Part shown: positions 33,815 to 41,793 of the stretch, piece after piece
Numbering within the stretch: the first letter of the stretch is position 1
Layout: every line of letters begins with the position of its first letter
Origin: Spirosoma endbachense
GTDB taxonomy: Bacteria > Bacteroidota > Bacteroidia > Cytophagales > Spirosomataceae
NCBI RefSeq assembly: GCF_010233585.1
Contig: NZ_CP045997.1
Coordinates: 3,125,779-3,189,778 of the forward strand
Length of the DNA stretch: 64,000 nucleotides
Direction: 5' to 3'
Translations under genes and position numbers: made by a program
Notes under the pieces: generated by a model
Database searches by the model: none
Told to the model about the DNA's origin: nothing
The model's input: the letters and a program-made list of their open reading frames with translations, nothing else

Positions 33815-34950
33815 CGGTTTGCGCCGTTGCCAGCCGTCGACCTAATGGGCGCAGCATTATGGAAAAAATTGGCCAATGCCTCCATTTCGGGCAAATTGAT
33901 GTTAACACCGCTCATATTGGCCGTAATTGCAACAACCAGATCATCGTCCGGATATAGGATCAGGAAAGCCCTTCCGCCATCAATTGTTCCGCCGTGGTGA
34001 ATAATTTTCCGGCCCTTACTGTCCTTCCCAATACGCCAGCCCAGGCCATATTCTGTATTCTTTCCATTCTGGAGTAACTGTGGGGTAAACAATAACGCAA
34101 GGGTTTCTTTTTTGAAAAGCGCTGGCTGCAAGAGCTCACGACCCATACTAACCAAATCGGAAGGAGTTGATAATAAGCCGCCACCGGCCCATTTGTAGCT
34201 ATTGTCAACCTGGTTCGCATTGACCAGTCGGCCTTTACTGTGTTCGTAAAACCGCACACGATTCACCACAATGCTATCGCTGTAGTCGGGTCCGGTATGC
34301 ACCATATGCAGCGGATTGAAAACTGTAGTCTGCAAAAACGTCAGAAAATCGGTGTGGCTGGCCCCTTCAATAGCGGCACTCAGCAGGTTGTAGCCATAGG
34401 TCGAATAATTGTAGGCCGTGCCCGGTTGAAACAACAGGCTGTCGTCGCGAAAGATAATTAGTGCTTCGTTGACAGATTTGTATCGTTTGAGGCAATTCAG
34501 CGGATCGTCGTTTCGGTAATGACGGATACCGGCAGTGTGGGTAGCAAGTTGCCGGCCGGTGATTGGAAATTTTTTCAGGGGAAATCCCGGCACATACTGC
34601 TGAATGGGGATATCCAGATTCAGTTTTCCGTCTTCAACCAGTTTGCCGACTGCCAGCGAAGTAACCGATTTGGAGACCGAGCCCAATCGAAACCGGGACT
34701 GCACGGTAACGGGCAATTTATTTTCGACATCAGCATAGCCGAAACCTTCCGCCCAGAGTATTTTATCATGAGTTCCGACGGCTATCGAGATGCCGGGAAT
34801 GTCTTGCCTGATCCGGAGTGAATCGACAAATTGTTCTGCTTTTTGAATGGCCCGACGGTGGGCTTTGTCCTTGAGAGCGTCGGGTGATGAGGAGAACTGG
34901 GCAGCAGCACTAAACGAAATCAGGCAAAAAAATAATACTGGTTTTTTCAT
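33811..34950 (-). CDS. Beta-lactamase-family (class C type) serine hydrolase
   Basis: 379 residues with a signal peptide (to about AAAQF). Catalytic motifs of the beta-lactamase/transpeptidase fold: S91-V-S-K94 in LGSVSKSVTS, YNYS around 180 as the Tyr-x-Asn motif, and HHGGTIDGG near 326 replacing KTG. These fit the serine hydrolase group that includes esterases, D-aminopeptidases and PBP-like proteins; antibiotic resistance cannot be inferred. It acts in the periplasm. It is the first gene of an operon with a LytS/LytTR pair, which hints that the two-component system responds to a related envelope signal. Confidence 0.93.
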   Translation of the reverse strand: MKKPVLFFCLISFSAAAQFSSSPDALKDKAHRRAIQKAEQFVDSLRIRQDIPGISIAVGTHDKILWAEGFGYADVENKLPVTVQSRFRLGSVSKSVTSLAVGKLVEDGKLNLDIPIQQYVPGFPLKKFPITGRQLATHTAGIRHYRNDDPLNCLKRYKSVNEALIIFRDDSLLFQPGTAYNYSTYGYNLLSAAIEGASHTDFLTFLQTTVFNPLHMVHTGPDYSDSIVVNRVRFYEHSKGRLVNANQVDNSYKWAGGGLLSTPSDLVSMGRELLQPALFKKETLALLFTPQLLQNGKNTEYGLGWRIGKDSKGRKIIHHGGTIDGGRAFLILYPDDDLVVAITANMSGVNINLPEMEALANFFHNAAPIRSTAGNGANR

Positions 34951-35122
34951 GGCAGGGCGTTGTTCGTTGAATTATAGACCAAAATTGCAACGCCTTGTTC
35001 CCGTTCCTAAAACCAGTCTGCATACAGCCATTTTTTATCTGCGAAAGGCCCATTCTGGCAGTTAACCTGCTGCCGGTATTTGGTTTAGATCGTACGAACA
35101 CAACCGAATACCGGTACAGGTT

Positions 35123-35737
35123 TTATTTCAAACCGGCCAGCTTCGACAAGTCAACGTCTTCAAGTACCGATTTTATTTTGTCCATGCTCATGCCCCGCCC
35201 TTTAACCGTTACGATAAACCGTTTCGCAACCAATACGGCGATCTCACCTTCTTTATTGGCATTATCGTACTTTTCGTACGATTTATAATCACCCATTTTA
35301 CCTGTCTTTTCGTAGCCGTTCTCGGTTTCTTTATCAACTTCGATCATCGACCAGGCAGCCAGTCCCATCAGCATGCTGGAACCGCCCCCGTCAACGATTG
35401 CCAGTTCAACCGTTTCGCTATTATCGTCATTGGCATATTTTGCATTGGCTGTCGAAATGACCATGCCAGCTGCCCCATTTTTCTCGCCGTTTGCTTCTTT
35501 ACGGGCCAGCCCATCAGCATCAGCCGGAAGCAACTCTTTTAGCGTTCGAAAATCAATCGCTTCAACAGGGCCGTTTTTTTGTAACTCTTCGGCCTGTTCA
35601 GCCATTTCTTTCATGGCACTTACCGCACCCAATGCCGAAACGGATTCTTCATCTTTTTTCTCTTCTTCTTTATTGCCCCCGCAGCTGGTCAGAAGTGCCG
35701 CACAAAGCAGGCCGGTATAGAGCAGGTTATTACTCAT
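35123..35737 (-). CDS. Lipoprotein of unknown function
   Basis: 204 residues from the ATG at 35737, which gives a good lipoprotein signal with lipobox LLTSC and Cys19. Upstream in-frame codons to 35812 would put 25 residues before it and are unlikely. After the Cys comes a charged Glu/Lys stretch, a helical segment, and a beta-rich part with TVELAIVDGGG and KRFIVTVKGRG, ending in a region that resembles the tails of periplasmic folding or stress proteins. I know no named family. It is an isolated gene between convergent-free gaps of about 170 bases. Confidence 0.7.
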   Translation of the reverse strand: MSNNLLYTGLLCAALLTSCGGNKEEEKKDEESVSALGAVSAMKEMAEQAEELQKNGPVEAIDFRTLKELLPADADGLARKEANGEKNGAAGMVISTANAKYANDDNSETVELAIVDGGGSSMLMGLAAWSMIEVDKETENGYEKTGKMGDYKSYEKYDNANKEGEIAVLVAKRFIVTVKGRGMSMDKIKSVLEDVDLSKLAGLK

Positions 35738-35940
35738 TTGCATAACAGGAAAAAGGGTTATAAAAGAAAACCAGAACTTTCGCCATTCTGTCAACCATAT
35801 CGTGTTTACCACATGAATTTAAAACCTGATCTGGCTAACGGAACGACTTAAGCTCTGGTTCTGGATTCAAATAACGGGTTTCTGGCAACGCAACCGTCAA
35901 TCTTTTGAGTAAACGTATGGCCGAATCGTCGTAAAACCGA

Positions 35941-35964
35941 AAAAGGGGCGAAATGCCCCCTTTT
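35941..35964 (-). terminator. Terminator after lgt
   Basis: On the minus strand the sequence is a G-rich stem (GGGGGC, loop ATTTC, GCCCC) followed by five T, with one bulged C. It lies 23 bases downstream of the lgt stop. Confidence 0.75.
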
Positions 35965-35986
35965 CATCTACTTTTTAAGCAGACAA

Positions 35987-36835
35987 TCATGACTTGATTT
36001 TCTTCGGTATATCGTCCGGCTCTGCCAATACGACCGGTGTTCGGTAGCTACGAACGAGGAAGTAAACGCCCAGCAAAACGGCCGGAATACTAAGAATCTG
36101 CCCTACGTTCAATGGCAGACTATCTTCAAAAGGTACCTGATTTTCTTTCAGGTATTCGTAGAAGAAACGCAGGCCGAATACCCAGATCAGGAAGATCCCC
36201 AGCATACTGCCGCGAGGAGTACGTTCTTTGTAATAATTCCAGAACCAGAGCAGAAAAAAGAACAGAACCAGGCAAGACAGCGACTCATATAACTGTGCAG
36301 GATGGCGCGGAATTTTCGCGTATTCGCTGTTATTCAGGAAAATAAACGCCCAGGGAACGTCTGTTGGGCGGCCAACAATTTCGGAATTCATCAAATTGCC
36401 TAGCCGTATGCTGGCTCCACCCAGAGCTACCGTGATCACGATACGGTCGGTTACCCAGAGGAAAGTCTGCTTCGTCAGGCGGCTTTCTTTCCGGCGCGAA
36501 TACAACCACAAACCAGTCAGAATACCGATCGTAGCACCATGACTGGCCAGTCCCCGATAGGGCGGCAGAATTACTTCGAGCGGATTTTTAAACAGAACTT
36601 CGGGTTCATAGAACAGAAAATGCCCAATACGAGCGCCCAGAATGGTGGCAACGACCATGTAAATCAACAAGGTATCGGTGTCGGCAACGGGTTTGTTTTC
36701 TTTTTTGAAGATGTAGGTCATGATCTGCATTCCGATCAAAAAACCCATTGCGAATAACAGGCCATACCAACGCACTGAGAATGACCCAATGTGAAAAATT
36801 TCGGGATTAACGTCCCAAATCACGTATTGCAGCAT
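35987..36835 (-). CDS. lgt: Prolipoprotein diacylglyceryl transferase
   Basis: 282 residues with about seven membrane helices, the usual size. The enzyme moves diacylglycerol from phosphatidylglycerol onto the Cys of the lipobox of prolipoproteins, at the periplasmic face of the inner membrane. Motifs: FSVRWYGLLFAMGF near the N-terminus, YRGLASHGATIGI, the Lgt signature around GGASIRLGNLMNSEIVGRP (conserved Arg and Asn), HPAQLYESLSCL, and a C-terminal GQILSIPAVLLG. The family consensus has Gly at the position of Leu in GRLGNF; here IRLGNL, a normal Bacteroidota variant. It serves the many lipoproteins in this window. Confidence 0.96.
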   Translation of the reverse strand: MLQYVIWDVNPEIFHIGSFSVRWYGLLFAMGFLIGMQIMTYIFKKENKPVADTDTLLIYMVVATILGARIGHFLFYEPEVLFKNPLEVILPPYRGLASHGATIGILTGLWLYSRRKESRLTKQTFLWVTDRIVITVALGGASIRLGNLMNSEIVGRPTDVPWAFIFLNNSEYAKIPRHPAQLYESLSCLVLFFFLLWFWNYYKERTPRGSMLGIFLIWVFGLRFFYEYLKENQVPFEDSLPLNVGQILSIPAVLLGVYFLVRSYRTPVVLAEPDDIPKKIKS

Positions 36836-36879
36836 AACGAATCAGAGTCAACGTCGATTGATAACGAGCGACGGCGGAC

Positions 36880-36887
36880 AAATATAC
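36880..36887 (-). promoter_or_regulatory. TAnnTTTG -7 box before lgt
   Basis: On the minus strand this reads TATATTTG, matching TAnnTTTG, 44 bases upstream of the lgt ATG. No convincing -33 element was seen. Confidence 0.35.
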
Positions 36888-36929
36888 GGATTGCGGGAAA
36901 GTTTTTAGTCGTTTTCGTGTTATAGACGT

Positions 36930-37142
36930 ATGATGAAATCTGTTCTGATTGGGGTGGTCAGGATTTATCAGGCCGCAATCTCCCCTTATTTCCCGAATGC
37001 ATGCCGATATACGCCAACCTGTTCGCAGTATGCGATTGAGGCTATTCATAAGCATGGACCAATTCGGGGCGGGTGGCTTGGCCTGAAACGGATCAGTCGG
37101 TGTCATCCCTGGGGTGGTCAGGGTTACGATCCGGTACCCTAA
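36930..37142 (+). CDS. yidD: Membrane protein insertion efficiency factor YidD
   Basis: 70 residues, the usual size. The family pattern is complete: [29 protein letters not shown] with the two conserved Cys, followed by [18 protein letters not shown] and [13 protein letters not shown]. It assists YidC-dependent insertion of inner-membrane proteins from the cytoplasmic side. It lies on the opposite strand to lgt, 94 bases away, and is not next to rpmH/rnpA as in many bacteria. Confidence 0.95.
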   Translation: MMKSVLIGVVRIYQAAISPYFPNACRYTPTCSQYAIEAIHKHGPIRGGWLGLKRISRCHPWGGQGYDPVP

Positions 37143-37272
37143 CTGCACCGACAGTCGGTCCTTCTGACGACTACGTATTTTCTGACTGTCAATTTGTCTG
37201 TTTACGCAGCTTTTGTCCCAAAGTTGCTTCTACCCTTCCCTGACGATTATTGATTTTTGACTAGCAACTGAC

Positions 37273-37653
37273 ATGGTTAATATTACAGCTGATAATAAAC
37301 TTACACGCCTGATTGTGGTTGGCGATCGGGTTCTTATAAAACCCAAAGATCCCTCCGACCGCACGGCCAGTGGCTTATACCTGCCTCCAACGGTGCAGGA
37401 GCGTGAACAAGTCCAGTCTGGTTACGTTATTAAAGTGGGGCCTGGTTATCCGATTCCTTCGCCTGTTGATGATGAACCCTGGAAAGAAACGGAAGAGAAA
37501 GTGAAATATATGCCGCTTCAGGCGCAGGAAGGTGACGTTGCGATTTACCTGCAACGAAATGCCATTGATCTGCAATACGAAGGCGAGCAATATGTCATTG
37601 TTCCACAGGCTTCTATTCTAATGCTGGAGCGGTCTGAGGATTTATTTAATTGA
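37273..37653 (+). CDS. GroES-like (Cpn10) co-chaperonin family protein
   Basis: 126 residues, longer than the usual 90-97 of GroES. The Cpn10 pattern is visible: VVGDRVLIKPKDPSDRTASGLYLPP as the N-terminal strand and mobile loop, GYVIKVGPGYPIP, and a C-terminal YVIVPQASILMLE. The extra length comes from an insertion of charged residues around 75-95 in place of the normal beta-hairpin roof. No groEL lies beside it. Many Bacteroidota carry such a stand-alone co-chaperone homologue next to a normal groES elsewhere; its partner is unknown. Confidence 0.88.
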   Translation: MVNITADNKLTRLIVVGDRVLIKPKDPSDRTASGLYLPPTVQEREQVQSGYVIKVGPGYPIPSPVDDEPWKETEEKVKYMPLQAQEGDVAIYLQRNAIDLQYEGEQYVIVPQASILMLERSEDLFN

Positions 37654-37737
37654 GCTGAACATAGCTACCGGACGCTAGCCTGATTTAATTCAGCGTCCAG
37701 TATCCAAGTCCAACATCTTTTATCGTCGATAAACACT

Positions 37738-38175
37738 ATGCGCTATCATTGGTTGATACCACTAATTGGTTTATTAATTGGACTCACCCCTATTATGGAA
37801 AGCGTAGCGAATCAGCAGAAATCACTTAAGGCGATATTGAGTGAAAAGAAAGACCATCGGCGTGTGTTATTGCTTTATGGCCGCGACGACGCTCAGCACT
37901 ACCTCATTGAGCAGCAGGAATCTCTTAATGAAGCGAAAGATGGCCTCACCGAGCGCGACCTTGATGTTATTGTCATCGTAGCCTCTGAATTACAGGAACC
38001 CGACCGCCAGTTTCTGATGCACGATTACAAACTGATCCCTTCCGAAGATTTCATTGGCTGGCTCATCGGTAAAGATGGCGGTGTCAAGCAAACCTACCAA
38101 AAGCCTGTTACTTCGCAGGACCTGTTTCGCACCATTGATAGTATGCCGATGCGGAAACAGGAAACAAAGCAATAA
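37738..38175 (+). CDS. DUF4174 family protein
   Basis: 145 residues with an N-terminal hydrophobic segment (signal or anchor, about 5-20). The DUF4174 pattern is visible: RRVLLLYGRDDAQHYLIEQQ, LTERDLDVIVIV, FIGWLIGKDGGVKQTY and DLFRTIDSMPMR. The fold is thioredoxin-like but has no CxxC. A likely periplasmic protein of unknown function. It follows the GroES-like gene by 84 bases and is followed by a rho-independent terminator. Confidence 0.85.
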   Translation: MRYHWLIPLIGLLIGLTPIMESVANQQKSLKAILSEKKDHRRVLLLYGRDDAQHYLIEQQESLNEAKDGLTERDLDVIVIVASELQEPDRQFLMHDYKLIPSEDFIGWLIGKDGGVKQTYQKPVTSQDLFRTIDSMPMRKQETKQ

Positions 38176-38245
38176 CCCGGCTTGCGTTGACGGGCTGGCT
38201 TGCGATACGATCTACAGCTGCCTATATATAGCGCTATTCTTTTTC

Positions 38246-38271
38246 AGTCCCGTTTTTGCGGGACTTTTTTT
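38246..38271 (+). terminator. Rho-independent terminator after the DUF4174 gene
   Basis: Stem AGTCCCG/CGGGACT with a short T/G loop and seven T, 70 bases after the stop of the DUF4174 gene. Confidence 0.9.
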
Positions 38272-38275
38272 GTGC

Positions 38276-38365
38276 TTAGCCGGGCTTTTTGTCTGGAGGT
38301 GTGTCACGGTTTGTTTGCGCATCATTGTAAAGCGTGGCACACCTCCAGACAAAAAGCCCGGCTAA
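38276..38365. repeat. 33-bp near-perfect palindrome (repeat family A)
   Basis: Arms 38276-38308 and 38333-38365 pair with one G-U mismatch around a 24-base loop. The loop-side core is GTGTCACG/CGTGGCAC and the outer arm holds GGGCTTTTTGTC/GACAAAAAGCCC. The same core and a GGCTTTTT element occur in the palindrome at 56322-56403, so both probably belong to one dispersed family. It lies between DUF4174 and the CAP protein gene, downstream of a terminator. Confidence 0.9.
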
Positions 38366-38453
38366 AGTAGAATAGTGTTTTCAGCCGCTTTTTCCTTCGC
38401 CTTGCATCATTCATTTCGACTCACAGAGAATGCCTTAACGTAGTTCTGAAATC

Positions 38454-39140
38454 ATGAACTGGTGGATCATTTTTCAACTTTACCACTGGATAACCGCAGC
38501 GAACACCATACCTGCTTATTACCAGTTGACGGATGAAGCTTTTTTCGCCCAACCTGCGAGCTGCCAACTCATAGCGCTGGCCAACCCCGACACGCTGCTG
38601 CTGGATGCCGCTCTGTTTCATGCTACCAATGAGGCTCGCCATCATGCAGGCTTACAACCCTTGCAGTATGACCTGGCACTTTATCTGGCGGCCAGTTCTC
38701 ATGCCGAGTCGATGATTAAAATGAAGTACTACAGTCACGAAAACTTATACAGTTTAGCTGAGCTAACCGCAGATAGGCGTATCCGTCAGCGAACGGATCG
38801 GTTCAACTGGACGGCCGAGAACATCGGACAATACCAGACCATTGATACGCCCGAATGGTTTGGTGTTCGTCGTAATGCCCGTATGGGGCGTTATGAGTAT
38901 TTAGATAGTGAGACAAAGCAGTTGTATCAACCCTACAGCTATGCTGATTTTGCCCGCTATGCTGTTCGGCAATGGCTGGCTTCTCCTCATCACCGGGCTA
39001 ATCTGCTCAATCCGGCCTACTCGCACGTAGGTTGTGCCGGTCGTTTATCACCTAATCCGTACGTCGAGCTTCATGCTCCTTTTGGTCGGCTGGTGCAAAA
39101 TTTTGGCGCGAAACATGGTTCTTCCCAGGCTTCCAACTAA
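38454..39140 (+). CDS. CAP-domain (SCP/PR1) protein
   Basis: 228 residues. The CAP fold covers about 50-215: ATNEARHHAGLQPLQYD, the HAESMIKMKYYSHENL segment with the conserved His and the Ser-His-Glu, ENIGQ, and QWLASPHHRANLLNPAYSHVGCA. Those histidines and glutamates line the CAP cavity. Such proteins are secreted, with protease, lipid- or ligand-binding roles that are mostly not defined. The N-terminus has a hydrophobic run (WWIIFQLYHWITAA) that may be a signal peptide. It stands alone between the palindrome and a 123-base gap. Confidence 0.88.
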   Translation: MNWWIIFQLYHWITAANTIPAYYQLTDEAFFAQPASCQLIALANPDTLLLDAALFHATNEARHHAGLQPLQYDLALYLAASSHAESMIKMKYYSHENLYSLAELTADRRIRQRTDRFNWTAENIGQYQTIDTPEWFGVRRNARMGRYEYLDSETKQLYQPYSYADFARYAVRQWLASPHHRANLLNPAYSHVGCAGRLSPNPYVELHAPFGRLVQNFGAKHGSSQASN

Positions 39141-39263
39141 CCACATCCAAATAAGTCCAGCCATAGTGAGTTGGCAGATCGGTGCCCATTATTAAATCAG
39201 GACATCGGTAAAACTCTATGGCTGCACATCGGGTTACTTCATTGTACCTGACCTGTTTAGCCG

Positions 39264-40190
39264 TTGAAAAACGTGATCCCTGTCTTCTTACTCCTAAAGC
39301 AAGCTTTCGACAACTTACGGTCTAACGATCCGATACGCATGGCCGGGGCAACGGCCTTTTTTACCTTCTTTGCTTTACCACCCATTGTTATTATTCTCAG
39401 CAATGTACTTAGCCATGTCTTCAACGACCATTATCAGCAAGTCAGTGGCCAGCTATTCGATGAGTTAGCAGGCTTGTTTGGCCCTAAAAGTGCCAATCAA
39501 CTGGAAGCTATTTCGCATCGACTTCAACAACCCAGGGCCGGGCTCCCATTAACGGTGCTTAGTGTTGTATTACTCTTTGTGGCCTCAACTACCTTGTTTG
39601 CAATCGTCAAAAACTCAATAAATCAACTGTGGAATATCAAAACGAAACCAGGGCGTAACTTCCTGTATGTGTTGACGGATAAGCTGATTGCACTGGCTAT
39701 TATTGTTGGATCTGGCTTTCTATTCAGTTTATCCGTAACGCTGGAGCAGTTTATGGCGCAGACACCGATCAAATCATTCTTTTCTTCCCTCGCCTATTAC
39801 GGTGGCATGGTAACGCTCTGGAATTCCTTAACCTCTATCCTTATCCGCACGGTCTGGTTTGCGTTACTTTTCAAGTTTTTGCCGGATATCCGAATTGCCT
39901 GGCGTGCCATTTGGCTCGGGGCCCTTTTTACAAGCGTTCTGTTTAAAATAGGTGAGGTTGTTTTAAATCGGCTGTTGATTCATGGTCAGATAGCGTCGCT
40001 ATACGGAACATCAGGGTCTATTATTTTACTGCTTCTCTTTGTCTTTTACTCCTCGTTGATTTTCTACTACGGAGCCGCTTTTACCCGTCAGTATAGCGAG
40101 TGGACTCATTTAAACGCAGCACCCAACAGCCGTGCGGTCGCCTACACCATTACCGAGAATCCTGAAAATGCAGTAGGGAGTACTCAGTAG
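39264..40190 (+). CDS. YihY/BrkB-family membrane protein
   Basis: 308 residues with six membrane helices, as usual for the family (once called RNase BN in error). Conserved features are the N-terminal RMAGATAFFTFFALPP (family pattern AaalAyytlfaLaP) and the C-terminal YGTSGSIILLLLFVFYSSLIFYYGAAFTRQY. The role is not established; a link to transport or cell envelope homeostasis is proposed for relatives. The frame opens at a TTG at 39264 directly after an in-frame stop, with a GTG three codons on, so the start is a non-ATG codon. A perfect 25-bp palindrome begins within its last codons. Confidence 0.88.
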   Translation: MKNVIPVFLLLKQAFDNLRSNDPIRMAGATAFFTFFALPPIVIILSNVLSHVFNDHYQQVSGQLFDELAGLFGPKSANQLEAISHRLQQPRAGLPLTVLSVVLLFVASTTLFAIVKNSINQLWNIKTKPGRNFLYVLTDKLIALAIIVGSGFLFSLSVTLEQFMAQTPIKSFFSSLAYYGGMVTLWNSLTSILIRTVWFALLFKFLPDIRIAWRAIWLGALFTSVLFKIGEVVLNRLLIHGQIASLYGTSGSIILLLLFVFYSSLIFYYGAAFTRQYSEWTHLNAAPNSRAVAYTITENPENAVGSTQ

Positions 40191-40226
40191 ACAGTGGGTT
40201 GACTGTCTACTGAGTACTCCCTACTG
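40171..40226. repeat. Perfect 25-bp palindrome between convergent genes
   Basis: Arms 40171-40195 and 40202-40226 are exact reverse complements with a 6-base loop. The left arm covers the stop codon of the YihY/BrkB gene; the right arm ends 16 bases before the stop of the enolase-superfamily gene on the other strand. It is made of words like CAGTAGGGAGTACTCAGTAG. It probably serves as a bidirectional terminator, without U tracts. Confidence 0.93.
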
Positions 40227-40241
40227 AAGACTGCTCACCGC

Positions 40242-41720
40242 CTAACTCCACTCCCGATCGGCCGAATCACGGGTATTCCACGTATCGGTCGGTGCAAACC
40301 AGGTGGCTCCTTTTTTCAGGAACTTCTTGGCCGCATCCTCATTCAATTCAACACCAAGGCCCGGCTTTTCGGGCACCCGAACAAAGCCCTTATCAACAAT
40401 TGGCTTCATACCCGTTACCAGATCTTCCCAACCCGCCACATCCACACCGTGGTGTTCCAGCGCCACAAAATTCTCGGTGGCAGCCGCACAATGCACGTTG
40501 GCCATCATCGAAATCGGTGAACCCGCAAAGTGCATTGCCATCGGTATGCCCTTCTCCTCCGCATAATCCCCGATTTTCTTGGTTTCCAGCAAACCACCCG
40601 AGGTCGCCAGATCCGGATGGATCATATCAATGGCTTTGGCGTCGATCAATTTGATGAAGCCTTCTTTCAGGTAGATGTCTTCGCCCGTCAGCGTGGGCGT
40701 ATCGATCGCATCCGAAATTTGCTTCCACTGGTCGGTGTACATCCAGGGAACAAGGTCTTCGAGCCAGGCCAGCCGGAAAGGCTCCATCGCCTTACCAATC
40801 TGGATGGCCGTGTTCACATCGAAGTGGCCAAAGTGGTCAGCAGCCAGTGGCGTATCATAACCGACAATCTCGCGTACTTTGCCAACGTGATCGACCAGTC
40901 GATCAAGCCCTTTCTTCGTCACCTGAATACGGGTGAACGGGTGCTTCGTATTGGCATAATTCCCCAGTTTCCCGACTTCCCGATCGTTCCACTGCTGCTT
41001 CACGCTCCAGTTATTGGCATTGACCAGCATGCCCGGCTGATCGGCCAGCATGCCGATACCAAAGTCCATTTTCAGGAAGGTATAACCCTGATCCCGGCGT
41101 TTCTTCATGTTCTCGGCAAAGCCTTCGTAAGTATCGGCTTCGGGTGTATCGGCATACAACCGAATGAAATCGCGGTATTTACCGCCCAGCAACTGATAAG
41201 CTGGTACGTTATAGGCTTTACCGGCCAGATCCCAAAGGGCCATTTCAACTCCGCAGACGCCACCGGCTGCCCGGCTGTGCCCGCCAAACTGCTTAATCTG
41301 TTTGAAGATCTGTTCAACGTTGCAGGGATTTTTACCCAGCAGGCGGCTTTTAAGCATCAGGGCATAGTTGGCGCTGGCTCCGTCGCGAACCTCCCCCCAG
41401 CCTACGAGTCCCTGGTTGGTATCGATGCGAATGATGGGGCTGCTGAAGGGCACACCATTTAGCACTGCAATGCGCATATCGGTAATTTTCAGTTCCGATG
41501 GTTTGGAATCACGACTTACCTTCTGCGTAATAAACTCCATCTCGGCATGGGCATCGTGGTCAAATAACATACCCAGTGATAGGCCTCCCAACGCAGTTTT
41601 CTTCAGGAAACCGCGACGGTCAGCAGCCGGATTTATAGACTGATTGACAGCCTGTTCAACCTGTTTTTGGGTGGGCGCTTCAGGCCCTTTGTAGCGGAAG
41701 CGATCAAGAATAGTTGTCAT
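40242..41720 (-). CDS. Enolase-superfamily (mandelate racemase/muconate lactonizing) enzyme, Tat-exported
   Basis: 492 residues. An N-terminal twin-arginine signal is present (DRRGFLKKTALGGLSLGML, Arg35-Arg36). The enolase N domain runs about 78-190. The barrel shows K217-x-D219 (FLKMDF), metal ligands D295 (AADHFGH), E321 (AWLED) and E347 (TGEDIY), and H397 in AMHFAGSPI. This arrangement fits the sugar acid dehydratases of the mandelate racemase subgroup (galactonate/mannonate type), which remove water from an aldonate. The exact substrate cannot be read. Export by the Tat pathway would place it in the periplasm. Last gene of the SusCD locus, 73 bases after the RraA-like gene. Confidence 0.9.
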   Translation of the reverse strand: MTTILDRFRYKGPEAPTQKQVEQAVNQSINPAADRRGFLKKTALGGLSLGMLFDHDAHAEMEFITQKVSRDSKPSELKITDMRIAVLNGVPFSSPIIRIDTNQGLVGWGEVRDGASANYALMLKSRLLGKNPCNVEQIFKQIKQFGGHSRAAGGVCGVEMALWDLAGKAYNVPAYQLLGGKYRDFIRLYADTPEADTYEGFAENMKKRRDQGYTFLKMDFGIGMLADQPGMLVNANNWSVKQQWNDREVGKLGNYANTKHPFTRIQVTKKGLDRLVDHVGKVREIVGYDTPLAADHFGHFDVNTAIQIGKAMEPFRLAWLEDLVPWMYTDQWKQISDAIDTPTLTGEDIYLKEGFIKLIDAKAIDMIHPDLATSGGLLETKKIGDYAEEKGIPMAMHFAGSPISMMANVHCAAATENFVALEHHGVDVAGWEDLVTGMKPIVDKGFVRVPEKPGLGVELNEDAAKKFLKKGATWFAPTDTWNTRDSADREWS

Positions 41721-41793
41721 GCTGATTCTGAGATTTTAAATTGGATCAATCGATTACTAGCGTTTGTCTTGTTTGTGCACTCTGGGGCATGGA

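Noticed and set aside
33811..34950. Antibiotic-resistance beta-lactamase
   Set aside because: The HGG motif and general pattern fit the wide serine hydrolase family; resistance cannot be claimed from sequence alone.
38246..38365. Insertion sequence ends or CRISPR repeats
   Set aside because: Only one inverted pair occurs here with no transposase gene and no regularly spaced direct repeats.
40530..41462. 310-residue ORF antisense to the enolase-superfamily gene
   Set aside because: The opposite strand encodes a complete enzyme with catalytic residues; the antisense frame lacks any motif.
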